Shown here: in pieces, positions 1 to 7,762 of the stretch
Position numbering within the stretch: the stretch's first letter is position 1
Layout of the letters: the number at the start of each line of letters is the position of its first letter
Source: Nitrospira sp. KM1
GTDB lineage: Bacteria; Nitrospirota; Nitrospiria; Nitrospirales; Nitrospiraceae
DNA: 64,000 nucleotides
Assembly (NCBI RefSeq): GCF_011405515.1
Contig: NZ_AP022671.1
Location: 1,984,001 to 2,048,000, forward strand
Direction: 5' to 3'
Translations under genes and position numbers: made by a program
Notes under the pieces: generated by a model
The model's database searches: none
What the model saw: only the letters and a program-made list of their open reading frames with translations
What the model was told of the DNA's origin: nothing

Positions 1-825
1 ATGGTAGGCCTGCGCAAAAAAGCCCTGTGCTCTCGCAAGCCGGTCGGCCGGAGCTGGCGCCCACGGTTCGCCCCCTAAGTTTGATGCAAGCAATCCTGCA
101 GCCTCTTTCGCCTCAGGGCTGGAAGGATAGCGTACCCACAACTGCCTCAGAACCTCGCGGCCTTCGGCGACTCGGTCTTCACGAAGCCGACATGCTGCCC
201 GACGAAACAACGCCTGGGGAGCGTTTGTGTCCTTTTCATTCAGCGCAAGAGCTTTCGCGAACCATTCCTCTGCATGCATGCAGTCTGATGATTGATACCA
301 GGCTTCACCTGCACGGTAGGCGGCCTTCGCCGAAAGGTTGGTGTCGGGAGCGGCGACGGGAATGCTCTCGAACATGTTCGCGGCCATGCTGGCATCACCA
401 ATGTTCAAGGAGGCTTCACCGATCCATAGTCGGATGTAGTCATCCAGCACCGGAAAATCGCGTTGGGCTCCGCGTAGATATTGAATAGCCACCGGAGGAT
501 TACGTTGAATCAGAAGGACTCCGGACAGCAGACCGCCTCGCTTCGCCCATGTCGTAGAAGGGAATTTCTCCATCAGGAGACGCAGCCGTTCAAGCTGCAG
601 TGATGAGACTTGGTCTTTCACCATCACATTTCTCAGCCGTTCCTTCGGCAACGCTCCGGCTTGGAAGCACACCTCCGCCGCGTCACACGAATCAGAATCC
701 GAGATTTGAGAAGGAGAATCAGCCGACGAATATGTTGAGGCGGTCAACCCGACCGAGATGAGAACCATGAGACCCGTTGAAACGAGCACGGGCATCGAGC
801 GGTACCGATTTTTGCCTACAGCCAT
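1..825 (-). CDS. TPR/Slt-like secreted protein, 5' part (partial)
   Basis: The minus-strand frame is open from an ATG at 825 to the window edge (275 codons), so the C-terminus is missing. Residues 11-33 form a hydrophobic signal-peptide-like segment (VLVSTGLMVLISVGL). The rest is alpha-helical with tetratricopeptide-like pairs (GEASLNIGDASMAANMF, AAYRAGEAWYQ, then PQALFRRAACRLRED). This resembles the N-terminal superhelix of soluble lytic murein transglycosylases, so a periplasmic peptidoglycan hydrolase is likely. The catalytic SLT domain would lie outside the window, so the call is inference; a plain TPR secreted protein is the alternative. It is divergent from rlmN. Confidence 0.6.
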   Translation of the reverse strand, partial: MAVGKNRYRSMPVLVSTGLMVLISVGLTASTYSSADSPSQISDSDSCDAAEVCFQAGALPKERLRNVMVKDQVSSLQLERLRLLMEKFPSTTWAKRGGLLSGVLLIQRNPPVAIQYLRGAQRDFPVLDDYIRLWIGEASLNIGDASMAANMFESIPVAAPDTNLSAKAAYRAGEAWYQSSDCMHAEEWFAKALALNEKDTNAPQALFRRAACRLREDRVAEGREVLRQLWVRYPSSPEAKEAAGLLASNLGGEPWAPAPADRLARAQGFFAQAYH

Positions 826-828
826 CCC

Positions 829-870
829 TTTGCATCCCCTCGACTATGTATTTAATCATATATAACAGCG
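829..870. promoter_or_regulatory. AT-rich divergent promoter region
   Basis: The gap between the Slt-like gene and rlmN holds a distinctly AT-rich stretch (positions 846-866). On the plus strand TTGCAT (829-834) is followed after 16 bases by TTTAAT (851-856), a possible sigma-70 promoter for rlmN. The same stretch could supply a -10 element for the minus-strand gene. This rests on motif matching only. Confidence 0.35.
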
Positions 871-952
871 TCGTCGGAGTCTTGCCAGCCGACATCCATT
901 CATGAATGGTCGGCTCCTTGTTCCCATTTTTTACGCTGTGTTAGGCTACCGG

Positions 953-2047
953 ATGCCCAGAGTCGCCTCGTCTCCCAATCAGATCAATTTACTGTCATTG
1001 ACCGAAGACGGTCTCGCCAGCCTCGTCAAAGACCTGAACTGGCCGGCGTACCGTTCCATTCAAATTCTTCGATGGCTCTATCAGCGGCGCGTTCGATCCG
1101 TCGATGAGATGACCAATTTAAGCGTGGAGGACCGGAAGCGACTCGCTGCCCGGGCTGTCATTGGGCGCCCCGACCATTGCAGAATCCTCCGTGCCTCTGA
1201 TGGCACCGCCAAACTACTTGTCGCACTCAACGATGGGTTGACCGTGGAAACAGTGCTGATCCCCGACGACGAACGGCTGACATTGTGCGTTTCGACTCAG
1301 GTCGGATGTACGCTGGACTGCAACTTCTGTCTCACGGGAACCATGGGATTGCGACGTAATCTGAAGGCCTACGAAATCGTTGAACAGGTCCTGACCGCTC
1401 AAGACCATCTGCGGAAAGACGAGCGCATTACCAACCTCGTGTTCATGGGCATGGGGGAGCCGCTCGCGAACGTGAACGAACTATCTGATGCCGTCCGACG
1501 CCTGACGAATAAAACATGGGGGCTTACTTGGTCAGCCCGGAGGATCACGGTGTCCACTGCCGGTTTGGCTTCGCGTATGAGGGATATCGCACCGTTGGGA
1601 GTCAACCTCGCCATCTCTCTCAACGCGACTACGGAAGCCCAACGTGACTCGTTGATGCCGGGGGCACAACGCATCTCGTCGCTAAAAGCTCTCCTGGCGG
1701 CCTGTCGGCGATATCCGCTGCCTCCGGGTCGGCGCCTCACCTTTGAATATGTCTTACTGGCAGGCGTCAACGACCAGGAAAACGATGCACGCAGGCTCGC
1801 GCAACTGTTGCGGGGCATGACATGCAAAGTCAACCTCATCCCCTTCAATGAGTTTCAGAGCAGTCCCTACCGTCGCCCGTCCGATGTCTCGGTACTGGCC
1901 TTTCAATCGATCATCCGTCGGGCCGGGATTGATGCATTCATTCGGAAAAGCCGGGGTCGAGAGGTGCTTGGTGCGTGCGGTCAGCTCGGCACGTTACCCG
2001 CTTCGGTAGCTGAAGGAGCCTTGACACAAATTGAATCGCATTGTTAG
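953..2047 (+). CDS. rlmN: 23S rRNA (adenine-C2)-methyltransferase RlmN
   Basis: This radical-SAM enzyme methylates C2 of A2503 in 23S rRNA, and in many bacteria A37 of some tRNAs. The cluster motif CTLDCNFC places the iron-sulfur ligands at Cys119, Cys123 and Cys126, followed by the SAM-binding GMGEP segment. The C-terminal CGQL Cys342 matches the methyl-carrying cysteine. All essential residues are present and the 364-residue length is normal. ATG 953 was chosen because the family usually begins just before the NLL...L segment; an in-frame ATG at 902 would add 17 atypical residues. Neither start has a clear Shine-Dalgarno. The M16 peptidase gene follows directly. Confidence 0.93.
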   Translation: MPRVASSPNQINLLSLTEDGLASLVKDLNWPAYRSIQILRWLYQRRVRSVDEMTNLSVEDRKRLAARAVIGRPDHCRILRASDGTAKLLVALNDGLTVETVLIPDDERLTLCVSTQVGCTLDCNFCLTGTMGLRRNLKAYEIVEQVLTAQDHLRKDERITNLVFMGMGEPLANVNELSDAVRRLTNKTWGLTWSARRITVSTAGLASRMRDIAPLGVNLAISLNATTEAQRDSLMPGAQRISSLKALLAACRRYPLPPGRRLTFEYVLLAGVNDQENDARRLAQLLRGMTCKVNLIPFNEFQSSPYRRPSDVSVLAFQSIIRRAGIDAFIRKSRGREVLGACGQLGTLPASVAEGALTQIESHC

Positions 2048-2048
2048 C

Positions 2049-3458
2049 ATGCATCGTCTTGGGTCCTTCCGATTGAAGATGACCAGCCTGCTCCGCCGCT
2101 CAGCCTTATCGCTTTTGCTTGCCTCGCTTAGTTTACCGTTCGACATGACGTCTGTTTCTGCCGCTTCGGACACTCGCGAATTCTTACTGTCAAATGGGAT
2201 GAAGGTTCTGATCAGTGAGGTGCCGAAAGCGCCCGTAGCCACGGTACAGGTCTGGTATAAGGTCGGCTCCCGCAATGAAGTGATGGGGCGAGCCGGTCTT
2301 TCCCATATGTTGGAACATATGATGTTCAAGGGGACCGCTAAATATCCAAAAGGAGCATTCTCACGATTGATCCGTAAAAGCGGAGGGATGGACAACGCCT
2401 TCACCAGTCAGGACTTCACGGCATATTTTGAGAATCTCGCAGCTGATCGGGTGGAACTGGCTCTAGAAATGGAAGCCGATCGCATGCAAGGACTCATTCT
2501 TGATTTGGAAGAGCTGAAAACGGAGCGGGAGGTCGTCAAGGAAGAGCGCCGCCTGCGAACTGAAGATGATCCTCAGGGTGCGCTTGTCGAAGCATTGTTT
2601 GCGCAAGCATACATGAGCCACCCTTACCACTGGCCGGTGATCGGTTGGTTTGGAGACCTCGACGCCATGACGCTCGATGACCTCCAGCGGCATTACGATA
2701 CGTATTATTCTCCGAACAATGCGACGTTGGTCATCGTCGGTGACGTGAATGCGGATGGATTAATATCAACGATTCGGCAGTTGTTTGAACCCATTCCTCG
2801 AGGACCCGAACCCAAACCAGTGGCGACCATGGAGGGGGACCAAAAGGGAGAGCGACGCTTCTACCTGAAACGAGATGCGCAGGTCCCGTTCGTCATGATG
2901 GGGTATCGGGTCCCCAATTATACCAGTGAAGATTCCTACGCGCTGGATGTGCTGGAATCCATCCTGTCGCGCGGCAAGAGTTCTCGTCTGTACCAAAGCC
3001 TCGTGTACGAGCAGAGCGTGTCGCTTGCGGTCGGCGCTGAGTATGGTTTGATGCAAACCGATCCTGGGCTGTTCTATTTCTATGCGCTTGTGCGGCCTGG
3101 TGTGGGCGTTGAAACCGTTGAAGAGGCCCTCCAAAAAGAAATCAAGCGGATCCAAACAGATCCTCCTACCGAGCAGGAGCTGCAACGGGCTAAAAATCAG
3201 GTCGAAGCCGCCCGTGTCTTCGAGCAAGATTCGAATTTCAGGCATGCCATGTTGTTAGGTCAGGCTGAAGCGGTTGGCGCCGGATGGCGCAAAGTCGAAC
3301 AGTTTTTGGAACGAATTCGCGCCGTCACTCCCAAAGACGTCCAACGGGTTGCGGTGCAGTATCTGACCGATGACGCCCGAACGGTCGGAACGCTCATCCC
3401 CGTACCGCCCAAACAGCCGGAGATGACGTCGACATCCGGACCGCAAGGGAAACCGTGA
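2049..3458 (+). CDS. M16 family zinc peptidase (active subunit)
   Basis: A secreted or periplasmic pitrilysin-type metallopeptidase of about 469 residues. An N-terminal hydrophobic stretch (LSLLLASLSLPF) looks like a signal peptide. The inverted zinc motif HMLEH (His86, Glu89, His90) is intact, and the downstream EREVVKEERR supplies the third metal ligand. It is followed with a one-base overlap by a second M16 protein lacking the zinc motif. In this family such active/inactive pairs usually form one heterodimeric peptidase (established pattern). ATG 2049 lies just after the rlmN stop; a TTG at 2031 overlapping rlmN is possible. The substrate is unknown. Confidence 0.88.
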   Translation: MHRLGSFRLKMTSLLRRSALSLLLASLSLPFDMTSVSAASDTREFLLSNGMKVLISEVPKAPVATVQVWYKVGSRNEVMGRAGLSHMLEHMMFKGTAKYPKGAFSRLIRKSGGMDNAFTSQDFTAYFENLAADRVELALEMEADRMQGLILDLEELKTEREVVKEERRLRTEDDPQGALVEALFAQAYMSHPYHWPVIGWFGDLDAMTLDDLQRHYDTYYSPNNATLVIVGDVNADGLISTIRQLFEPIPRGPEPKPVATMEGDQKGERRFYLKRDAQVPFVMMGYRVPNYTSEDSYALDVLESILSRGKSSRLYQSLVYEQSVSLAVGAEYGLMQTDPGLFYFYALVRPGVGVETVEEALQKEIKRIQTDPPTEQELQRAKNQVEAARVFEQDSNFRHAMLLGQAEAVGAGWRKVEQFLERIRAVTPKDVQRVAVQYLTDDARTVGTLIPVPPKQPEMTSTSGPQGKP

Positions 3459-4816
3459 TGCGTATCAGGAGATCGGCGTTTTTCCATGCATTCATCACCC
3501 CGTTGGCGGCAACCGCACTCACACTCGCGATCATGTTGTGCGACGCCGCCGCGGCCGAAATCGCCCCCGTCAAATTCGCGACGCCCAATGGCATGACCGT
3601 CGTCATCCTGGAACAGCACTATGTGCCAATCGTTGAAGTTCATGCCCTGATTAAGGCCGGGTCTTCGCATGACCTCCCGGAACGCGCCGGACTGGCGAAT
3701 CTCGTCGCCAGTCTGCTCGATGAAGGCACGACCACTCGCACCTCGAAACAGCTTGCCGAACAAATCGACTTCGTCGGCGGAGCTCTGGAAGTGAAAGCCG
3801 GCGAGGATTTTACGACCGCATCCGCTCGTGTACTCAAAAAAGACGTGGACTTGGCTTTCACGCTGCTTGCGGACATCTTGCAGCATCCCGTGTTCAACAA
3901 ACAGGACTTCGAGCGGATCCGAGGCCAAGTCCTCGGCGAAATGGCAAGCGATAACGATGATCCCGGTCACGTCGCGATGAAGGCGTTCAACCAACTCGTG
4001 TTCCATGGTCATCCCTACCGATGGCCCCTGAATGGGACTGAAGAGACGGTCGGCAAGATCACTCCGGCCGATGTGGCTGCTTTCTATTCAAAAGAGTATG
4101 TCCCAGGCCAGGTCATCCTTACCGTGGTTGGCGATGTGACCGCCGAACAGATCACCGGCTTGACACAAACACATTTTGGGTCTTGGAAGAAGGCTGCTCT
4201 GCCGGTGCGGACGAATAAAAAGGCGGCTCCGCTGGAAAAGAAAACCGTGCAGCTCATCGAGAAAGACCTCATGCAATCGAGCATTGTACTCGGGCACGGA
4301 GGAATCAGTCGGACGAATCCCGACTTCTATGCCGTCACGGTCATGAACTACATCTTGGGAAGCGGCGGATTTTCCTCCAGGCTGATGGACTCCATCAGGG
4401 ACAAGCAAGGTCTGGCATACGGCATCATGAGTCATTTCGATGCGCGATATATGCCCGGATCATTTTGGATTAGTTTGCAAACGCGAAGTGAGGCGACTAA
4501 TCAGGCCATCAACGGAGTATTGGCTGAAGTCAAAGCCATCCGGGAATCTCCGGTATCCGATCAGGAACTTGCCGATGCCAAATCCTTTCTCATGGGAAGC
4601 TTCCCCCTACGCCTCGATTCAACCGCCAAGCTCGCCCAGGTGTTGGCCCAAGTGGAATTTTACGGCTTGGGATTCGAATACTTTTCGCAATATCCGAAAT
4701 GGATCGAACGCGTGACGAAGGATGACGTCCAGCGAGTGGCTAAACAGTACCTAGATCCCCACCGATATGCGATGGTGGTGGTTGGTAATCTCACGAAGGC
4801 TAAGATCAAACATTAG
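3458..4816 (+). CDS. M16 family peptidase-like protein, inactive partner
   Basis: This 452-residue M16 homologue has a signal-peptide-like N-terminus. The segment aligned to the zinc site reads RAGLANLVASLLDEGT, with no HxxEH, so it cannot bind the catalytic zinc. The C-terminal region keeps the family's R/Y-type substrate-binding stretch (GSGGFSSRLMDSIRDKQGLAYG). It most likely pairs with the active subunit encoded immediately upstream. The TGATG junction (TGA 3456-3458, ATG 3458-3460) indicates translational coupling; a GTG at 3455 is the alternative start. Confidence 0.87.
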   Translation: MRIRRSAFFHAFITPLAATALTLAIMLCDAAAAEIAPVKFATPNGMTVVILEQHYVPIVEVHALIKAGSSHDLPERAGLANLVASLLDEGTTTRTSKQLAEQIDFVGGALEVKAGEDFTTASARVLKKDVDLAFTLLADILQHPVFNKQDFERIRGQVLGEMASDNDDPGHVAMKAFNQLVFHGHPYRWPLNGTEETVGKITPADVAAFYSKEYVPGQVILTVVGDVTAEQITGLTQTHFGSWKKAALPVRTNKKAAPLEKKTVQLIEKDLMQSSIVLGHGGISRTNPDFYAVTVMNYILGSGGFSSRLMDSIRDKQGLAYGIMSHFDARYMPGSFWISLQTRSEATNQAINGVLAEVKAIRESPVSDQELADAKSFLMGSFPLRLDSTAKLAQVLAQVEFYGLGFEYFSQYPKWIERVTKDDVQRVAKQYLDPHRYAMVVVGNLTKAKIKH

Positions 4817-4835
4817 CAGATCATCCGGAATTCCG

Positions 4836-5651
4836 ATGTCAATGCCCAGGCAAGCTTCCACGGACCAACTGACGCGCTTGCGGAATGTATTTGCCGACAT
4901 GCGGTCGGTGCTCGTCGCGTATTCCGGGGGCATCGACAGCACATTGGTGTTGAAGATGGCCCAGGATGTGTTGGGAGACCGTGCGCTAGGCGTGACGGCT
5001 GTCTCGCCGACGCTCCCAGGCGAGGAACTGGAAACCGCGATCCGGGTTGCAAGAGAAATCGGAGTTCGGCATGAAATCGTGCGAACGGATCAATTATTGA
5101 TTCCTGATTTTGTCAAGAACGACGCCAGCCGTTGCTTCCATTGCAAATCCGATCTCTATCAGCTGTTGGACAGGTTGCGAACGGAACGGAACGTTGAGTG
5201 GGTGGCTGACGGAACAAATCTCGACGATATGGGCGACGACCGGCCCGGCATCACCGCTGCGAGTGCCTATCATGTCCGAAGCCCGCTTCTCGAAGCATCC
5301 TGTACGAAATCGGATGTTCGGACGATGGCCGAGCGGCTGGGGATTTCTACCTGGGCGAAACCGGCAGCAGCCTGTTTGTCCTCCCGCATTCCTCGGGGCA
5401 TGCCGATTACAATAGAAAAATTGCGACGGGTTGAGTTCGCTGAGTCTTTCCTGCACGGAGAAGGCTTGCGACACATCCGCGTTCGCGATCACGGAGACAT
5501 CGCCAGAATCGAAGCCCCATCTGAGGACTTCGAAAAATTGGCGACGGCTGCCAACCGGGAACGAATCAGCAGACAGCTGAGAGAGTTCGGGTTCCGGTTT
5601 GTCTGCGTAGACCTGGAAGGATACAGACCCGGGGGAACCAGTCTAGGATAA
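4836..5651 (+). CDS. larE: LarE-type ATP-dependent sulfur transferase (PP-loop)
   Basis: A PP-loop ATP pyrophosphatase of 271 residues with SGGIDS near residues 29-34. LarE adenylates a pyridinium dicarboxylate precursor and donates sulfur from its own cysteine while building the nickel-pincer nucleotide of lactate racemase-type enzymes. Cys180 in the AACLSSRIPRG motif matches the sacrificial cysteine position (Cys176 in the Lactobacillus enzyme), so a single-turnover mechanism is likely. A CFHCK pair is also present. ATG 4836 puts the PP-loop at the usual distance from the N-terminus. No larA, larB or larC is in this window. It converges with atpF, leaving a 17-base gap. Confidence 0.85.
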   Translation: MSMPRQASTDQLTRLRNVFADMRSVLVAYSGGIDSTLVLKMAQDVLGDRALGVTAVSPTLPGEELETAIRVAREIGVRHEIVRTDQLLIPDFVKNDASRCFHCKSDLYQLLDRLRTERNVEWVADGTNLDDMGDDRPGITAASAYHVRSPLLEASCTKSDVRTMAERLGISTWAKPAAACLSSRIPRGMPITIEKLRRVEFAESFLHGEGLRHIRVRDHGDIARIEAPSEDFEKLATAANRERISRQLREFGFRFVCVDLEGYRPGGTSLG

Positions 5652-5668
5652 CGTCGCTAGTCGACAAC

Positions 5669-6175
5669 TCAGCGAGCTGGCGACTTTGCGAGGGCATCGA
5701 GGGCTTCATCAGCCAATCTGCGGTGATCGGCATCAGTCAAACTTCGTTGAACAACTTTTTCGGCCACCATCAATGCCAATTCGGTCGTCTGTGACCGAAT
5801 CTCCTGAACGGCCTTTCTACGCTCCTGATCGATTTCTCTGGTGGCGTCCCCCTTGATCCGCTCAGCTTCAGAGGTCAACCGCTGCTCATTCTCCTCCAAC
5901 AGGCGTTGAGCCCGCTCCTTTGCCGCCGCGAGAAGACCTTCAGCTTCCTTTGAGGCCGCATTGAGCTTGGCCTCGTATTCCTTGAGTCGTCCCTCGGCCT
6001 CGAACCGATGCCGTTCGGCCTGATCCAAACTGTCCTTGATTTTCCGCTCTCGCTCTTCCAGGACCGCAAGAATGCCTGGGAAGGCGTACTTGTAGAGCAC
6101 GAAAAGGAGGATCGCAAAGGATACGACCTCCCAAAAAATGAGCGAGGAGAAAAAGTGTGATTCAAACTGCGGCAT
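5669..6175 (-). CDS. atpF: ATP synthase Fo subunit b
   Basis: The protein has 168 residues: one N-terminal membrane helix (FFSSLIFWEVVSFAILLFVLY) and then a long charged coiled coil rich in Glu, Lys, Arg and Ala. That is the peripheral-stalk architecture. It is last in a minus-strand run atpI-like, atpB, atpE, atpF. Only one b-type gene is present, so the stalk is probably a b homodimer unless another copy lies elsewhere. Delta and the F1 genes do not follow; larE converges immediately. F1 must therefore be encoded at another locus. Confidence 0.95.
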   Translation of the reverse strand: MPQFESHFFSSLIFWEVVSFAILLFVLYKYAFPGILAVLEERERKIKDSLDQAERHRFEAEGRLKEYEAKLNAASKEAEGLLAAAKERAQRLLEENEQRLTSEAERIKGDATREIDQERRKAVQEIRSQTTELALMVAEKVVQRSLTDADHRRLADEALDALAKSPAR

Positions 6176-6265
6176 AGCAACCTCTCAAGCCAGGGACCCT
6201 CAGCCAGTATCTACGAAACGCCTCGCGCAGCGACCAGATTCTATCCAACCACTCCGCGGCCAGTA

Positions 6266-6496
6266 CTACTTGCGAAGTCCCATGATGATAAACGCGATCA
6301 CGAGGCCGTAAAGCGCAATGGCTTCGACCAGCGCAAATCCGATCCACATGTACTTGCCAATGCGACCTTCGGCTTCCGGCTGCCGTGCGACCGCTTCAAT
6401 CATCTTGCCGAAAATATATCCGATCCCGACTCCGGCGCCAGCGAACCCGGCGGCGGCCAATCCCATTCCCAATAATGCTGCGGCTGCTGAATCCAT
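6266..6496 (-). CDS. atpE: ATP synthase Fo subunit c
   Basis: A 76-residue helical hairpin. The first helix carries the small-residue packing run GMGLAAAGFAGAGVGIGYIFG. A polar loop ARQPEAEGRIGK is the usual F1-contacting RQP-type loop. The second helix contains the ion-binding glutamate in FALVEAIALYG. The residue after the Glu is Ala rather than Ser or Thr, which favours proton over sodium coupling (inference from known c-subunit signatures). It lies between atpB and atpF as in standard Fo operons. Confidence 0.96.
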   Translation of the reverse strand: MDSAAAALLGMGLAAAGFAGAGVGIGYIFGKMIEAVARQPEAEGRIGKYMWIGFALVEAIALYGLVIAFIIMGLRK

Positions 6497-6569
6497 CGTA
6501 TCTCCTTCCTCTCGGTTATCAAAATGCTACCGGCACTGTTGAACAGTCCGTGGACATGAGAACAGGCCG

Positions 6570-7319
6570 TTAGTGCGCATGATCATCGTGGCCATGTAGG
6601 TGGAACGCGTCCCCCAGATAGACGCATGTCAGAACCGTAAAGATGTAGGCTTGGATGAAGGCGATACCAACTTCCAATCCGTTCATCGCGATCGTGAATG
6701 CAAACGGCAGCCAGCCAATCAGCAACCCACCGCTAATCGCCAGCCCGAACAAGACGCCGAGGATGACATGCCCGGCGGTCATATTGGCGAACAGCCGTAC
6801 CGCAAGAGAAATCGGGCGGGCCAACTGGCTGATGAGTTCGATAGGAACCATCAGCGGCAACAGCCACGCCGGGGTCCCGGGCGGCACTAAAATGCCCAGA
6901 AACTTTGCGCCATGTATGAGAAATCCCATGATAAGGCTCAGTGCGTAGACCGCAATGGCAAACACCGCTGTGACAATAATCTGGCTTGTGACCGTATAAG
7001 ACCCTGGAATCAAGCCGATGAGATTGCAGAATAGAATGAAGAGAAATAAGGTGGCCACTAGCGGGAAAAACCGCATCCCATCCTTGCCCATCGTGTCCAG
7101 GATAATTCCACGAATGAAATCGACAAGCATTTCAGCCAGGCTCTGTAATTTTCCCGGAACTAACTGCCTTGCCCCCCCGGCCTTGACCATCAGGAAGGCC
7201 ACGAGTGCCACGACGACCCACATAATGATCACGGCCTTATTAATCGATATATCCAGGCCTGCGAAATTAATCGGGACAATGTTATGAAGTTCGAAGGGAT
7301 GTAGGGGACTTTCTTCCAT
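6570..7319 (-). CDS. atpB: ATP synthase Fo subunit a
   Basis: A polytopic membrane protein of 249 residues forming the half-channels beside the c ring. The essential arginine is in LARPISLAVRLFANMTAGH. The C-terminal helix pair (GLEVGIAFIQAYIFTVLTCVYLG) matches the family's IQAYVF block. The His-rich tail (HLHGHDDHAH) is a common end for this subunit. Upstream is the small atpI-like gene, downstream is atpE. Confidence 0.96.
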   Translation of the reverse strand: MEESPLHPFELHNIVPINFAGLDISINKAVIIMWVVVALVAFLMVKAGGARQLVPGKLQSLAEMLVDFIRGIILDTMGKDGMRFFPLVATLFLFILFCNLIGLIPGSYTVTSQIIVTAVFAIAVYALSLIMGFLIHGAKFLGILVPPGTPAWLLPLMVPIELISQLARPISLAVRLFANMTAGHVILGVLFGLAISGGLLIGWLPFAFTIAMNGLEVGIAFIQAYIFTVLTCVYLGDAFHLHGHDDHAH

Positions 7320-7340
7320 CTATTCTGTCCTCACGGTGTC

Positions 7341-7562
7341 TTAGGATTTTGGCCACTGCTGGGCAGATCGATAGGCGTTCCGTATCCCAGCGGCCGCCCC
7401 AAAAAATAACCCTGCTGCCATGCCCCAGGGACTCGACTCCAAGAGATAGGTATCGACGACCCATCCCAACCCCCCGCCCACTATCAGCGCAGCGATCAGT
7501 TCCGTTCCAATTCGAACGGCTTGCCCGAGTCCCGCATATATTGGATCCTGTGATGGAGGCAT
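7341..7562 (-). CDS. AtpI/AtpZ-type small membrane protein
   Basis: Residues 1-73 from ATG 7562 contain two predicted membrane helices separated by a short loop (IGTELIAALIVGGGLGWVVDTYL and WGMAAGLFFGAAAGIRNAYR). This is the layout of AtpI/AtpZ proteins, which assist c-ring assembly and may carry Mg/Ca in some bacteria. It is the first gene of the Fo operon. An upstream in-frame start at 7640 would add 26 polar residues not expected for the family and would lie next to the predicted -10 element. Assigning it to AtpI rather than AtpZ is not possible here. Confidence 0.75.
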   Translation of the reverse strand: MPPSQDPIYAGLGQAVRIGTELIAALIVGGGLGWVVDTYLLESSPWGMAAGLFFGAAAGIRNAYRSAQQWPKS

Positions 7563-7640
7563 GATGTGCCTCGTTGATCCACGGAAGCGAGCACTCATTG
7601 AGCCGCGTTGAACAAGACTCTCCCAGTGGCGGGCGCGCAA

Positions 7641-7669
7641 TTCAAACAGAATACCTCTGAATTTGTCAA
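7641..7669 (-). promoter_or_regulatory. Sigma-70 type promoter for the Fo operon
   Basis: On the minus strand TTGACA (7669-7664) is followed after 17 bases by TTTGAA (7646-7641), about 80 bases before the atpI-like ATG at 7562. The perfect -35 and ideal spacing make it a good housekeeping promoter candidate; the -10 is weaker. Confidence 0.45.
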
Positions 7670-7762
7670 GCCGAGTCTTATCACACGCTCACCGACAATG
7701 AGGGTATGAGGTATAGTAATTTCCTATTTTGCGTACTCGATGTTACTGGAGATAACTGCGTC

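Noticed and set aside
27-488. 153-residue plus-strand frame
   Set aside because: It is antisense to the Slt-like gene, has low-complexity Arg/Ser composition and no ribosome-binding site.
4741-4768. Sigma-28-like match TAAACAGT-N12-ACCGATAT before larE
   Set aside because: It lies inside the conserved end of the M16 gene, the -35 lacks the AAG core and larE has no motility link.
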